From positions 47,792 through 111,791 of the forward strand of contig NZ_AZEQ01000004.1 in NCBI RefSeq assembly GCF_001436025.1: DNA of 64,000 bases, given 5' to 3'. The position numbers were made by a program, and so were the translations under genes. This DNA comes from Limosilactobacillus mucosae DSM 13345. Its GTDB lineage: Bacteria; Bacillota; Bacilli; Lactobacillales; Lactobacillaceae. The stretch's first letter is position 1; the number at the start of each line of letters is the position of its first letter. A model generated the notes under the pieces. That model saw nothing but the letters and a program-made list of their open reading frames with translations, was not told the DNA's origin and searched no databases. Below are positions 36,343-45,997 of this stretch, in pieces.

Positions 36343-38997
36343 ATGAGCAAGGAATTAAAGCACCTCAATAGTGCCCAAGTACGCCGCATGTACCTGGATT
36401 TCTTTATTCAACACGGTCATACCGAAATGCCAAGTGCCTCTTTGGTGCCGGTTGATGACCCGACGCTGCTCTGGATCAACTCTGGGGTTGCTACGATGAA
36501 AAAGTACTTTGATGGGGAGGTCGTACCTAAAAATCCGCGGATGACCAGCTCGCAAAAGAGTATTCGGACCAATGATATTGAAAACGTTGGTAAAACGGCG
36601 CGTCATCATACGATGTTTGAAATGCTGGGTAATTTTTCGGTTGGCGACTACTTTAAAAAAGAAGTCATTCCTTGGGCTTGGGAGCTGCTGACCAGTGACG
36701 AATGGTTCGGCTTTGATCCTGAAAAGCTGTACGTTACTTATTACCCAAAAGACAACGATGCTCACCGCTGCTGGCTGGAAGCCGGGGTTGCCGAAGATCA
36801 CCTGCTGGCCAACCAAGACAACTTCTGGGACATTGGTCAAGGTCCATCTGGTCCTGATACGGAAATCTTTTATGACCGTGGCCAGGAAATGAACAATGTA
36901 CCTGAAGATGATCCAGAAAATTACCCTGGTGGTGAAAACGAACGTTATCTGGAAATCTGGAACATCGTCTTCTCTCAATTCAATCACACGCCAGAGGATA
37001 CCTATGAGCCGCTGCCGCATAAGAATATCGATACTGGGATGGGGCTGGAACGGGTTGTCTCCATTTTTGAAAACGCGCCAACCAACTTTGAAACCGACCT
37101 CTTTATGCCGCTGATCAAACAGACTGAAGAATTCAGCGGTGTTAAGAAGTATGGTGTTGACAAGGATGATGACGTCTTCTTTAAGATCATTGCTGATCAT
37201 ATCCGGACGATCACGTTTGCAATCAGTGATGGTGCCCTGCCATCCAATGTTGGGCGTGGCTATGTAATTCGTCGCCTGCTGCGGCGCGCGGTCGTTGCCG
37301 GCAAGAAGCTGGGCATTGACAAGCCATTCTTGTACAAGCTGGTGCCAACGGTTGGCAAGATTATGGAATCATACTATCCAGACGTCTTAAAAAATGCCGA
37401 CTACATTGCCTCAGTTATCAAGTCTGAAGAAGAACGCTTCAACACGACGTTAAACGGTGGCTTGAGTCTGTTAAACGACGTGATTGAAAAGGCCAAGGCA
37501 GATGGCAGCAATAAGATCGATGGCAAGACGGCCTTTAAGCTGTATGATACCTATGGCTTCCCAATTGAACTGACCAAGGAATATGCGGCTGATGAAGGTC
37601 TTAGCGTTGATGAAGCTGGTTTTGAAGCTGCCATGACCGAGCAGCAGAATCGGGCCCGCAAAGCTCGTGATATTGACAACGGGATGGGCGTTCAGACGGA
37701 CGTTTGGACTGAATTCAAGGAGCCAAGCAAGTATGTTGGCTATACCGATCTGGAAGTTCAAAATGCCAAGGTAATCGGGCTGGCTCAAGCTGGTCAGCAC
37801 GTTGAAGAGGCATTGCCAGGCGACAAGGATGTCGAGGTTATTTTTGACGTCACGCCATTTTATGCCGAGATGGGTGGCCAAGTTGCCGACACGGGGGACA
37901 TTATCGACAACTTCGGTAATCTGGTTGGCCGCGTTGTTGACGTTCAGCACGCGCCAAACCAGCAAAACCTGCATCGGGTGGAGCTGCAGTCGCCATTGAA
38001 AAAAGGTGCCCGCTATGCACTGAAGGTTGATCGGCTGCGTCATTTGAAGATTGAAAAGAACCATACCGCTACGCACCTGCTTGATCAGGCTCTGCGCAAC
38101 GTTTTAGGCGGACACACGCAGCAGGCCGGTTCTCTGGTTGAACAGCACTACTTACGCTTTGACTTTAATCACTTTGGCCAGGTAACGGACCAAGATCTGA
38201 AAGCCGTTGAAGATATGGTCAACGAACAGATCTGGAAAGAAATCCCGGTAACGACGGTTGAAACCGATCTGGAAGCTGCCAAGAAGATGGATGCCATTGC
38301 CCTGTTCTCTGACAAGTACGGTGACAAGGTACGGGTCGTTAAGATCGGCGATTACAACACTGAATTCTGTGGCGGCGATCACGTTAAGAACACTAATGAG
38401 ATCGGCCTGTTTAAGATTGTTTCTGAAGGTGGGGTTGGTGCCGGCGTACGGCGGATCGAAGCCGTTACCTCAAGCGATGCCTTCAAGTTCATGCAGGAAC
38501 ATGACGATCTGCTGACACAAACCGCCGGTGAATTGAAGGTTGCTCAGCTGAAAGAAGTACCGCATCGTGTTGAAGAACTGCAAAGTCAGCTGAAAGAAGC
38601 TCAAAAGCAAAATGAGGCTTTGGAGGCCAAACTGGCTGCCCAACAAGCCAACGCGGTCTTTGACAACGTTCAAGATACTAAGCAGGGAACGTTGATTGCA
38701 GCGCAAGTCAACGTTGCCGGTATGGGACAATTGCGGCAGCTGGCTGATAGCTGGCGGGCCAAGCAGCTGTCTGATGTTTTGGTTTTGGCAACTGGCAGTG
38801 AAGGCAAGGCCAACATGCTGGTAGCCGTTAGCGATAACAAGACTAAAGACATCAAGGCTGGCGATGTTATTAAGGCGATTGCCCCAGCAATCAACGGTGG
38901 CGGTGGCGGCCGTCCTAACCTGGCACAAGCCGGTGGCAAAAAGCCGGCGGGAATTCCAACTGCACTAAAGCAGGCCGCCGAATATCTGAATAAATAG
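36343..38997 (+). CDS. alaS: Alanyl-tRNA synthetase
   Basis: Charges tRNA-Ala and edits serine and glycine errors. It has 884 residues: a class II catalytic domain (motif 1 region FFIQHGHTEMPSASLVPVDDPTLL), a tRNA-recognition domain, an editing domain with the zinc site HTATH (H574, H578) and CGGDH (C676, H680), a coiled coil, and the C-terminal DHHA1-like domain with NGGGGGRPNLAQAGG. The ATG at 36343 follows an AAGGAAG site; the open frame from 36271 runs through the T-box and is not coding. ireB follows after a terminator. Confidence 0.98.
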   Translation: MSKELKHLNSAQVRRMYLDFFIQHGHTEMPSASLVPVDDPTLLWINSGVATMKKYFDGEVVPKNPRMTSSQKSIRTNDIENVGKTARHHTMFEMLGNFSVGDYFKKEVIPWAWELLTSDEWFGFDPEKLYVTYYPKDNDAHRCWLEAGVAEDHLLANQDNFWDIGQGPSGPDTEIFYDRGQEMNNVPEDDPENYPGGENERYLEIWNIVFSQFNHTPEDTYEPLPHKNIDTGMGLERVVSIFENAPTNFETDLFMPLIKQTEEFSGVKKYGVDKDDDVFFKIIADHIRTITFAISDGALPSNVGRGYVIRRLLRRAVVAGKKLGIDKPFLYKLVPTVGKIMESYYPDVLKNADYIASVIKSEEERFNTTLNGGLSLLNDVIEKAKADGSNKIDGKTAFKLYDTYGFPIELTKEYAADEGLSVDEAGFEAAMTEQQNRARKARDIDNGMGVQTDVWTEFKEPSKYVGYTDLEVQNAKVIGLAQAGQHVEEALPGDKDVEVIFDVTPFYAEMGGQVADTGDIIDNFGNLVGRVVDVQHAPNQQNLHRVELQSPLKKGARYALKVDRLRHLKIEKNHTATHLLDQALRNVLGGHTQQAGSLVEQHYLRFDFNHFGQVTDQDLKAVEDMVNEQIWKEIPVTTVETDLEAAKKMDAIALFSDKYGDKVRVVKIGDYNTEFCGGDHVKNTNEIGLFKIVSEGGVGAGVRRIEAVTSSDAFKFMQEHDDLLTQTAGELKVAQLKEVPHRVEELQSQLKEAQKQNEALEAKLAAQQANAVFDNVQDTKQGTLIAAQVNVAGMGQLRQLADSWRAKQLSDVLVLATGSEGKANMLVAVSDNKTKDIKAGDVIKAIAPAINGGGGGRPNLAQAGGKKPAGIPTALKQAAEYLNK

Positions 38998-39012
38998 CTG
39001 CATGCAATTTAG

Positions 39013-39047
39013 AAGACGGAGTGTCAAAACGGCACTGCGTCTTTTTT
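39013..39047 (+). terminator. alaS terminator
   Basis: AGACG-G-AGTG pairs with CACT-G-CGTCT, then seven Ts. Confidence 0.85.
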
Positions 39048-39143
39048 TCATTAAAGGTTGATTAAGGAAAAGCTTGCTGATTGTGATTTATTAAGTGGTA
39101 TAGTAGAATTAAATACTGATAAAGAAAGGTCGGGGGTGAAAAG

Positions 39144-39407
39144 ATGGCAAGTGACAAGACCATGTTTTTTGACTTTGGAAAAGAAAAGCCAAAAGACGTC
39201 AAAGAAACCTTAAATACTGTATACCAAGCCTTAGAAGAAAAAGGCTACAATCCAATCAACCAAATCGTTGGTTATCTGCTTTCTGGCGATCCAGCCTATA
39301 TTCCACGCTTGAATGATGCCCGTAACTTGATTCGTGAACATGAGCGTGATGAAATCATTGAAGAACTCGTGCGCTTCTATCTGCAGCATAATGGAGACGC
39401 CAAATGA
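39144..39407 (+). CDS. ireB: IreB-family regulatory phosphoprotein (UPF0297)
   Basis: Small cytosolic protein of 87 residues; in Enterococcus it is a substrate of the Ser/Thr kinase IreK and lowers intrinsic cephalosporin resistance. The family pattern [20 protein letters not shown] is near the N-terminus with threonines in the expected phosphorylation region, and the sequence [20 protein letters not shown] follows. GGGGGTGA precedes the ATG. It overlaps ruvX by ATGA, so the two are translationally coupled. alaS-ireB-ruvX-yrzB is a conserved Firmicute order. Confidence 0.93.
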   Translation: MASDKTMFFDFGKEKPKDVKETLNTVYQALEEKGYNPINQIVGYLLSGDPAYIPRLNDARNLIREHERDEIIEELVRFYLQHNGDAK

Positions 39408-39841
39408 GACTCTTAGGACTGGATGTCGGCTCTAAGACCGTTGGCGTTGCTGAAAGTGATCCACTAGGCTGGACGGCACAGGCAGTAGAGATCATTCCGA
39501 TTGATGAGGAAGCCGGCGAGTTTGGTCTTGATCGGGTGGCAGAACTGGTTAAAAGTCGGCAGATTGCTGGTTTTGTGATCGGCCTGCCAAAGAACATGAA
39601 TAATACCGAGGGACCACGTGTTGAGGCATCACATCATTATGGCGAGCTGCTGGTAGAAAAATTTGGCCTGCCAATCGATTTTCAAGATGAGCGTCTGACT
39701 ACGGTTGAGGCTCATCGAATGTTGGTCGAACAGGCTGATATTTCAAGACGCAAGCAAAAGAAAGTAATTGACGAGTTGGCTGCAACGCTGATCCTGCAAA
39801 ACTATCTCGATCGGCATGGCAAGCTGGTTCAAAAGCTATAA
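39404..39841 (+). CDS. ruvX: YqgF/RuvX-family nuclease (putative Holliday junction resolvase)
   Basis: RNase H-fold nuclease of 145 residues, implicated in 16S rRNA 5' maturation in E. coli and proposed as a pre-16S rRNA nuclease more generally. Acidic motifs are [13 protein letters not shown] near the start, [11 protein letters not shown] in the middle, and [14 protein letters not shown] followed by [10 protein letters not shown]. It begins inside the ireB stop (ATGA). yrzB follows after 21 bases. Confidence 0.93.
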   Translation: MRLLGLDVGSKTVGVAESDPLGWTAQAVEIIPIDEEAGEFGLDRVAELVKSRQIAGFVIGLPKNMNNTEGPRVEASHHYGELLVEKFGLPIDFQDERLTTVEAHRMLVEQADISRRKQKKVIDELAATLILQNYLDRHGKLVQKL

Positions 39842-39862
39842 AGAGCGATAAAGGAGTTACTT

Positions 39863-40180
39863 ATGAGCGAAAATCAACCACGCGACAACGAAGAGATTTT
39901 TACGCTGGTCGACGAAAAGGGCAATGAAGAGCTCTACAAAGAAGCAATGCGCTTTAAGTCCGATCAAAACGGCAAATGGTATATCTGTCTTTACCCATTG
40001 GATGAAGAAAATGCCGATGAAGTTGATATTGAGGCCTTTTCATTTGAACCAGCCAGCGACATGGATGGCGTTGACAGTGGCGACATTCAGCTGATGCCAA
40101 TTGAAAGTGATGAAGAATGGGCAATGGTTCAAGAAGTGCTTAATACGTTTATTGATGATGAAGGCAATTTCAATGCCTAA
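39863..40180 (+). CDS. yrzB: DUF1292 family protein (UPF0473, YrzB)
   Basis: A 105-residue, very acidic cytosolic protein of unknown function. DUF1292 features are the N-terminal IFTLVDEKGNEELYKE and central WYICLYPLDEENADEVDIEAF. It is third in the conserved ireB-ruvX-yrzB operon, which is the main reason to link it to RNA maturation or stress; no catalytic residues can be named. An AAAGGAG site precedes the ATG. Confidence 0.92.
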   Translation: MSENQPRDNEEIFTLVDEKGNEELYKEAMRFKSDQNGKWYICLYPLDEENADEVDIEAFSFEPASDMDGVDSGDIQLMPIESDEEWAMVQEVLNTFIDDEGNFNA

Positions 40181-40193
40181 GTCCGACCAGAGA

Positions 40194-40216
40194 GGCTAAA
40201 AGAGACTTTTTTAGCC
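40194..40216 (+). other. Hairpin after yrzB
   Basis: GGCTAAAA pairs perfectly with TTTTAGCC around GAGACTT. It lies just before the stronger terminator at 40237 and has no T-run of its own beyond the loop and arm. Confidence 0.5.
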
Positions 40217-40236
40217 AGCTCAGGTTAAGATATCGG

Positions 40237-40278
40237 GACCTGGCGTGCGGTTTATCCGGATGCTGGGTCTTATTTATT
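40237..40278 (+). terminator. Terminator of the ireB-ruvX-yrzB operon
   Basis: GACCTGGCGTGCGG (40237-40250) pairs with CCGGATGCTGGGTC (40256-40269) with one mismatch and three G-U pairs, followed by a T/A-rich run. Confidence 0.75.
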
Positions 40279-40317
40279 ATTGATTGAATTGATACTGTAG
40301 ATTAATGAGGCCGGAAA

Positions 40318-40851
40318 ATGATTTTAACGACAGTAATTTTAGTTCTCTTGATTGGCTGCTGGATTAACGGCACCAACCGTGGCCTGTTAGGCATGCTGAT
40401 CTCGACTTGTACCTATTTGATCAGCTGGCTGGCCGCTAAAGTGGGGGCGCGCTTTTTGGGCGGCGCATTGGCTGAATTTTTGCCTCAGATTGGCAGCAAT
40501 ACTACCGGCTCGGTTAGTGGCAGTCTCTTGAGCAGTATTGATCCAACTTCTTTTTTCTATAATGGCTTGGCTTTTATGATCATCTTCAGCACGATTTCTT
40601 TTTTTGGACATTGGCTGCTGAAAAGAACCAACTGGCTGAATCGTCTTCCTGTACTTGGCTCGGCCAATCGTTGGGCTGGTGGGGCACTGGACGTCTTGGT
40701 CGGCTATTTGATTATTTTTATGTTTTTGATGATTTTTCAGCTGTTTCCTAGTCAATGGTGGCAAGATCAGCTTGCTCAATCGGGAATTGCTCAGCTGATG
40801 ATCAGGGATACGCCGGGGATGGCCAAGGCAGCTCTTCAGCTATTGGGATAG
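40318..40851 (+). CDS. CvpA family membrane protein
   Basis: A 177-residue integral membrane protein with about four hydrophobic helices and glycine-rich turns (GCWINGTNRGLLGMLIS at the N-terminus is typical of CvpA). Colicin V production protein A is the family founder; the general role in Firmicutes is unknown. It lies directly upstream of mutS2, the same arrangement as yshB-mutSB in Bacillus. A GAGG site precedes the ATG. Confidence 0.85.
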   Translation: MILTTVILVLLIGCWINGTNRGLLGMLISTCTYLISWLAAKVGARFLGGALAEFLPQIGSNTTGSVSGSLLSSIDPTSFFYNGLAFMIIFSTISFFGHWLLKRTNWLNRLPVLGSANRWAGGALDVLVGYLIIFMFLMIFQLFPSQWWQDQLAQSGIAQLMIRDTPGMAKAALQLLG

Positions 40852-40909
40852 ATCGGCATCAGTCTTTAAAGCTTAATAGGTGCTTGATACGGACTGAAAG
40901 GAGTTTTAA

Positions 40910-43288
40910 ATGAACGAAAAAATTTTAGAAACATTAGAATTTCAGCGAATTAAAGATCAACTGGCAAAGTATCTGGCATCGGCAACCGGCAAGCAGGAAC
41001 TTGCTGAGCTGATGCCGCAGTCTGATTATGAAACGGTACTTTCCTGGCAGAAAGAAACGATGGATGGAGCAGACATTCTGCGCTTAAAAGGCGGTATGCC
41101 GATTCCCAAACTGGCAGATGTTCGTCCGCAGATGAAGCGTTTAAAGATCAAGGCCAGCTTAAATGGTGCCGAACTGGCGCAGATTGCCAAGGTCTTGCGG
41201 GCCAGCATGAGCGTCCAGCATTTTTTTGAAAGACTGCATGCCGAAAAAATCATGCTGCAGGTACTGCCTAAAGAAGTTGATGAATTGGTGACGATTCCTT
41301 CCATTACCAAGCGGCTTTTACAGTCAATCGATCAGGATACTGGTGCTGTTTTGGATGAGGCTTCCAGCAAGCTGCATGGGATTCGGCAGCTGATTGCTAA
41401 AACTGAGGCTGAGATTCGCCAGCAGATGGAAAAATATACGCATGGCAAAATGGCCAAGTATCTAAGCGAGCCGATTATTACGGTCCGCAATGAACGTTAT
41501 GTGCTGCCAGTGCTGAGTCGTGAGCGAAGCCGTTTTGGCGGGGTAGTTCATGATCAAAGTGCCAGTGGTCAAACGCTGTATATTGAGCCAGCCAGTACAG
41601 TTGATCTGAATAATCGTCTGCGTCAATCGCAAATCGAGGAACGGCAAGAGGTCAGAAGAGTCCTGGCAGCTCTTTCAACGATGCTGGCTCCTTATCGGCT
41701 GGATATTCAGAATAATGCCAAGATTCTGGGACATCTGGATTTTGTCAATGCCAAGGCTAAAATGGCCCATGACACCAAGGCAACACTGCCTTTGCTCAGC
41801 CAAGCCGGTCAGGTAGTGCTGAAAAAAGCACGGCATCCATTGATTGATCCTAAAAAAGCCGTTGCCAACGATATCAAGCTTGGACAGGACTACCATGCCA
41901 TCGTGATCACTGGTCCAAACACGGGTGGGAAAACCATCACCTTAAAGACGCTGGGGTTGATTCAGCTGATGGGACAGTCTGGCATGTTTATTCCGGCAGC
42001 TGAGGGCAGCACGATTGCAGTTTATGACGAGATTTTTGCCGATATTGGCGATGAGCAGTCACTGGAGCAGAATCTGAGTACGTTTTCTGGTCATATGGAA
42101 AACGTAAAGGCAATTCTAGATCAGACTACGGCTCACAGCCTAGTGCTGCTTGATGAGCTGGGAGCCGGAACTGATCCTAAAGAAGGGGCGGCTCTGGCAA
42201 TGGCGATTTTAGACAAGATTGGTGCGTTAGGCAGTGACGTTGTAGTTACGACTCATTATCCTGAGCTAAAAGCCTTTGCCTATGATCGACCAGAAACCAT
42301 TAATGCCAGCATGGAGTTTGACCAAAAAACGCTGCGGCCGACATATCGCCTGCTGCTGGGGATTCCTGGACAGTCAAATGGGATTGCCATTGCCAAACGG
42401 CTGGGAATTGGTCAAGACGTAATTGCCGAGGCCCAATCGCTGGTCAGTGATGACAGCCAGGATCTAAACAAGATGATCGGCGAACTGGTTGAGCAGCGTA
42501 AACAGGCCCGGGAGCGCAGCGAGGAGCTTGAGGTGCTTTTGACCAAAAATAAAGCAACGGAACAAGAGCTTAACGACAAGCTGACACGGTTTGAGGAACA
42601 GCGCGAGAAACTATATGAAGATGCTCGTTCCAAGGCTAACCATCTAGTCTCGCAGGCTAAGAAAAAAGCTGATCAGATTATCCATCATTTGCGCCAACTG
42701 GAGATTACCCAAGGCGGCAGCGTTAAGGAAAATGAACTGATCGATGCACAGGGAGCTTTAAATGCGCTGCACCAAAATCCACGCCTAAAGCACAACTCAG
42801 TCTTGAAAAAAGCCAAGCAAAAGCGCGACCTGCATAAGGGGGATGCCGTCTTAGTCAAATCTTACGGTCAAAGAGGCGAGCTTTTGGAGAAACGCGGCAA
42901 CCACAAATGGGAAGTACAACTGGGAATCTTGCGGATGGAAATTGACGAAAGCGACCTGGAGAAAATATCCAAACAGCAGCTCGCCAACGCCGAAAAAGAG
43001 CGCGAACCCAAGCGTCGTCCAGTGCGTACGGTTCAAACACGGCATACGTCAGCTCGCCTGGATCTGCGCGGTCATCGCTATGAACAGGCAATGAGCGAAT
43101 TGGCTCAGTTTATCGATCATGCACTGCTTAATAATCTTTCACCGGTTACCGTAATTCATGGTAAGGGAACTGGTGCGCTGCGAAAAGGAACATGGGAATA
43201 CCTGCGCAGCAATCCGCGCGTTAAGTCGTTTGCCTACGCGGCGCCTAATGCTGGTGGCGATGGGGCAACGATCGTCTATTTACAGTAG
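40910..43288 (+). CDS. mutS2: Endonuclease MutS2
   Basis: MutS paralogue that does not act in mismatch repair; in various bacteria it limits recombination, and in Bacillus it also rescues collided ribosomes. It has 792 residues. There is no mismatch-binding N-terminal domain; core helices are followed by an ABC ATPase with Walker A GPNTGGKT at about 335-342 and LLDELGAGTDPKEGAAL. A coiled coil (about 515-600) and a KOW-like stretch follow, then the C-terminal Smr nuclease domain with LDLRGHRYEQA and HGKGTGALRKG. AAAGGAG precedes the ATG. trxA follows. Confidence 0.97.
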   Translation: MNEKILETLEFQRIKDQLAKYLASATGKQELAELMPQSDYETVLSWQKETMDGADILRLKGGMPIPKLADVRPQMKRLKIKASLNGAELAQIAKVLRASMSVQHFFERLHAEKIMLQVLPKEVDELVTIPSITKRLLQSIDQDTGAVLDEASSKLHGIRQLIAKTEAEIRQQMEKYTHGKMAKYLSEPIITVRNERYVLPVLSRERSRFGGVVHDQSASGQTLYIEPASTVDLNNRLRQSQIEERQEVRRVLAALSTMLAPYRLDIQNNAKILGHLDFVNAKAKMAHDTKATLPLLSQAGQVVLKKARHPLIDPKKAVANDIKLGQDYHAIVITGPNTGGKTITLKTLGLIQLMGQSGMFIPAAEGSTIAVYDEIFADIGDEQSLEQNLSTFSGHMENVKAILDQTTAHSLVLLDELGAGTDPKEGAALAMAILDKIGALGSDVVVTTHYPELKAFAYDRPETINASMEFDQKTLRPTYRLLLGIPGQSNGIAIAKRLGIGQDVIAEAQSLVSDDSQDLNKMIGELVEQRKQARERSEELEVLLTKNKATEQELNDKLTRFEEQREKLYEDARSKANHLVSQAKKKADQIIHHLRQLEITQGGSVKENELIDAQGALNALHQNPRLKHNSVLKKAKQKRDLHKGDAVLVKSYGQRGELLEKRGNHKWEVQLGILRMEIDESDLEKISKQQLANAEKEREPKRRPVRTVQTRHTSARLDLRGHRYEQAMSELAQFIDHALLNNLSPVTVIHGKGTGALRKGTWEYLRSNPRVKSFAYAAPNAGGDGATIVYLQ

Positions 43289-43392
43289 AATAAGTTTATT
43301 AAGTGCGACTTATAAAAAGTAAGCAAATTAAGTGACGAAAATCAGCAGTTTTGGTATGATAAGATCATCAACCAATGAAGGGAGCCTTTATC

Positions 43393-43704
43393 ATGGCAGT
43401 TAAAACTACAACCGATCAGACTTTTGAACAGGATACCCAGCAAGGCGTTGTCTTGATCGACTTTTGGGCAACGTGGTGTGGTCCCTGCCGCATGCAGTCG
43501 CCAGTCGTAGATGCCTTATCAGAACAGATGCCTGACGTTGCCTTTTACAAGATGGACGTTGATGAAAATCCGGCAACGCCTCAGCAGTTTCGGATTATGA
43601 GTATTCCAACCTTGATGATCAAAAAGGATGGTCAGGTGGTCGATCAGCTGATTGGCTATCATTCTGCCGATCAGATCAAGCAGGTTTTGAATCAATACCT
43701 TTAA
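43393..43704 (+). CDS. trxA: Thioredoxin
   Basis: General cytosolic disulfide reductase that recycles Tpx, MsrC and ribonucleotide reductase. It has 103 residues. The active site is WCGPC (C29, C32), with the cis-proline loop MSIPTLMI and FWATW before the active site. The ATG at 43393 has an AAGGGAG site; an ATG at 43375 overlaps that site. The mutS2-trxA order is conserved. A bidirectional terminator separates it from convergent yslB. Confidence 0.96.
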   Translation: MAVKTTTDQTFEQDTQQGVVLIDFWATWCGPCRMQSPVVDALSEQMPDVAFYKMDVDENPATPQQFRIMSIPTLMIKKDGQVVDQLIGYHSADQIKQVLNQYL

Positions 43705-43708
43705 AATA

Positions 43709-43746
43709 AAAAGCATCGCTCAATCAAGATGATGAGTGATGCTTTT
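43709..43746. terminator. Bidirectional terminator between trxA and yslB
   Basis: AAAAGCATC and GATGCTTTT arms, with A-run and T-run on the two sides. It serves both convergent genes and touches the yslB stop. Confidence 0.85.
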
Positions 43747-44302
43747 ATTTTTGGGGAGCCTGCTTTTTATGACGAAAGCGACGGCCCTTTTGAGAATCAG
43801 CTTCAGAAGCTTGTTTAGAGGCTGGCTTTTCGATTTCAATAAATTCAGCCAGTTCTGTCCTTTCCGATTCAGTATCGGACTGAGGATCATTTTGAGCAAG
43901 GATTTCGACGTAGCTGCGTTTGTGCTCGATTACCTCGGCTTCAGTAACGGCACTAAGCTGAAATTCCAGTTCTTGGGCGAGAAAACCAGCCTCTAGAGAA
44001 AAAGAGGTTTCCTCTTTATCAACTGCCAATCGCTCCTCAACGATGGGACCACTCAAACGCCAAACATGCTGAATTGAGTTTTTTTGACGCAGTTCGAGTT
44101 TTCCCATCCCCAGCTGCTCGGTTAAAACGATCAAGTCCTCAAGCGATGCTACCGGATACTCACGGGCCAGGTCCTTGCCAATCCAATAAAGAATGCCGTC
44201 AGTTTCTTTGCCGAGAATTGCTGGCAAAATCACATCGCGCATGGTGCCGGCAATTAAGCCGCGATGACTGTGTATCAAACGGTCGTAGGTTTTTTGACTC
44301 AT
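43745..44302 (-). CDS. yslB: YslB-like DUF2507 protein
   Basis: A 185-residue cytosolic protein of the YslB/DUF2507 family, function unknown. The conserved core is ARDVILPAILG-like (here MRDVILPAILGKETDGILYWIGKDLAREYPV), followed by a hydrophobic beta-rich region and an acidic, then basic tail (GRRFRHKKQ). The ATG at 44300-44302 is chosen because MSQKTYDRL matches the expected N-terminus and AAGGAAGG lies upstream; the frame is open to 44341. Position next to trxA and racE matches Bacillus. Confidence 0.85.
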   Translation of the reverse strand: MSQKTYDRLIHSHRGLIAGTMRDVILPAILGKETDGILYWIGKDLAREYPVASLEDLIVLTEQLGMGKLELRQKNSIQHVWRLSGPIVEERLAVDKEETSFSLEAGFLAQELEFQLSAVTEAEVIEHKRSYVEILAQNDPQSDTESERTELAEFIEIEKPASKQASEADSQKGRRFRHKKQAPQK

Positions 44303-44554
44303 CAGAAATACGATCCTTCCTTTTCGCAAATCATAATTCATTATAATAGAAAGTCAGACATTAGTTCCTTAAATATCGTTAAAAACTTATTTTAATTTGA
44401 TGCTGATGCTTTTTTGCGATCAAAACGAGTTTGACTGCTGGTTGGCAAATCATCAATTGACGATTTTAAGCTCGGGTTTGCCGCAAAACTTGAAAATAAC
44501 GACAAATAAATAGATAATGGAGTTTCAAGTATTTGGAAGAAAGGTGTTGCAATT
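44303..44554. promoter_or_regulatory. Divergent promoter region yslB / racE
   Basis: For racE, TTGAAA (44490-44495), a 17-nt spacer and GATAAT (44513-44518) form a good promoter. For yslB, ATTATA at 44340-44345 reads as TATAAT on the reverse strand. The stretch 44370-44485 is A/T-rich with no gene or strong hairpin seen. Confidence 0.6.
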
Positions 44555-45352
44555 ATGGATAAACGGCCGATTGGGATTATGGATTCCGGCCTTGGCGGCT
44601 TATCAGTCATCCGGATCATGAACCAGCAGCTGCCCCACGAAAAATTGATTTTTGTGGGCGATCAGGGACATTTTCCATATGGTACGCGCACGCAACAGGA
44701 CGTTTGTCAACTGGCCTTAAACATTGGCGAGTTTTTCAAGCGCCAAAACGTCAAGATGATGATCATTGCCTGCAACACGGCAACAGCAGCCGCCTTGTCA
44801 ACTCTGCAGCAGAAGATGCCGTTTCCAGTAATCGGTATGATCGCTCCTGGAGCCAAGGGAGCACTGCAGCAGGAGCACCATGATTCAGTAGGCGTGATCG
44901 GAACGGCGTCGACAATTAAAAATCATGCTTATGAAAAAGCACTGCATCAACTAGATCCTGATGTCTTAGTAGTTGAAAAAGCCGCGCAGCCATTGGTTTC
45001 AATCGTTGAACATGGTCAGACCGGAACTAGTCTTGCCAAACAGACGGTTGATGAACAGCTGGCAGTTTTTGATCAACAGCCGGTTGAGACCTTGATTTTA
45101 GGCTGTACGCATTTTCCGTTCTTGGCAGCTGAGATTCAACAAAAGCTCGGTAAGAAGGTAACATTGGTTGATCCCGCTAAAGAAGCAGTCAACAGTGCCG
45201 AAAAATGGCTGATTAGTCACGATGCCTGCAATGACGCTGCGCTGCTTCCACAGAGCCAGCTTTACTCAACTGGCGACGTCAAGGTCTTAGAATCAGGGGC
45301 CAATCAGTGGCTGAGCAATTCGAACTATACGTGTGCACATTTGGAACTTTAA
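44555..45352 (+). CDS. racE: Glutamate racemase
   Basis: Makes D-glutamate for peptidoglycan. It has 265 residues. The cofactor-independent catalytic pair is C73 in MIIACNTATAA and C184 in ILGCTHFPFL. The N-terminal MDSGLGGLSV contains the conserved D10. It is followed after 15 bases by rdgB, as in Bacillus (racE-ysnA-ysnB). An AAAGGTG site precedes the ATG. Confidence 0.96.
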   Translation: MDKRPIGIMDSGLGGLSVIRIMNQQLPHEKLIFVGDQGHFPYGTRTQQDVCQLALNIGEFFKRQNVKMMIIACNTATAAALSTLQQKMPFPVIGMIAPGAKGALQQEHHDSVGVIGTASTIKNHAYEKALHQLDPDVLVVEKAAQPLVSIVEHGQTGTSLAKQTVDEQLAVFDQQPVETLILGCTHFPFLAAEIQQKLGKKVTLVDPAKEAVNSAEKWLISHDACNDAALLPQSQLYSTGDVKVLESGANQWLSNSNYTCAHLEL

Positions 45353-45367
45353 GAAAGGAAAGCAGTT

Positions 45368-45961
45368 ATGGAAACCATTGTAGTTGCTACCAAAAACCCG
45401 GGTAAGGCGCGTGAATATGCTGAAATGCTGGCGCCAAAAGGAATTGAGATCAAGACGCTGGCAGATTTTCCCGCTTTTGCAATTGATGAAAACGGTCAGA
45501 CATTTGAAGAAAATGCGCTGATCAAAGCCCAGACAGCCGTTGAAAAACTGAACTTACCAGTTTTGGCGGACGATTCAGGATTGGTAGTTGACGCTTTAAA
45601 CGGCGAGCCGGGAGTTCATTCTGCCCGCTATGCCAAAGACCATGATGATGCTGCCAATAATGCCAAGCTATTGGAAAAGATGGCTGGGGTAGCTGACGAA
45701 AAAAGAACGGCGCACTTCCACACGACCATCGTAGGTTTAAAGCCAAATGGGGCCCAACTGACGGCTGATGGGCGCGTCGATGGACATATTCTGCATGAAT
45801 TAACCGGCAGCAATGGCTTTGGCTACGATCCGCTTTTTTATGTTGATGAGCTGCATTGTGCCATGGCAGAGCTGAACAGCGAGCAAAAAAACGCCATCAG
45901 TCACCGGGGCCGCGCCTTAGCAGATTTTATGAAGCATTTTAATGAGTGGTGGCAGGCATAG
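45368..45961 (+). CDS. rdgB: XTP/dITP pyrophosphatase (RdgB/HAM1)
   Basis: Hydrolyses deaminated purine nucleotides to keep them out of DNA and RNA. It has 197 residues. Family motifs are VATKNPGKAREY at the N-terminus, TFEENALIKA, LADDSGLVVDALNGEPGVHSARY with the metal-binding acidic residues, and GFGYDPLF followed by SHRGRAL. AAGAAAGGA precedes the ATG. Second gene of the racE operon; a phosphodiesterase follows after 36 bases. Confidence 0.95.
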   Translation: METIVVATKNPGKAREYAEMLAPKGIEIKTLADFPAFAIDENGQTFEENALIKAQTAVEKLNLPVLADDSGLVVDALNGEPGVHSARYAKDHDDAANNAKLLEKMAGVADEKRTAHFHTTIVGLKPNGAQLTADGRVDGHILHELTGSNGFGYDPLFYVDELHCAMAELNSEQKNAISHRGRALADFMKHFNEWWQA

Positions 45962-45997
45962 CCTGATTGACGATGACAGTTTAGGGGAGTTGATTTA

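Noticed and set aside
36355..37200. 281-codon open frame antisense to alaS
   Set aside because: It lies wholly opposite conserved alaS sequence, lacks a ribosome site and has no recognisable domain; such frames are common opposite codon-biased genes.
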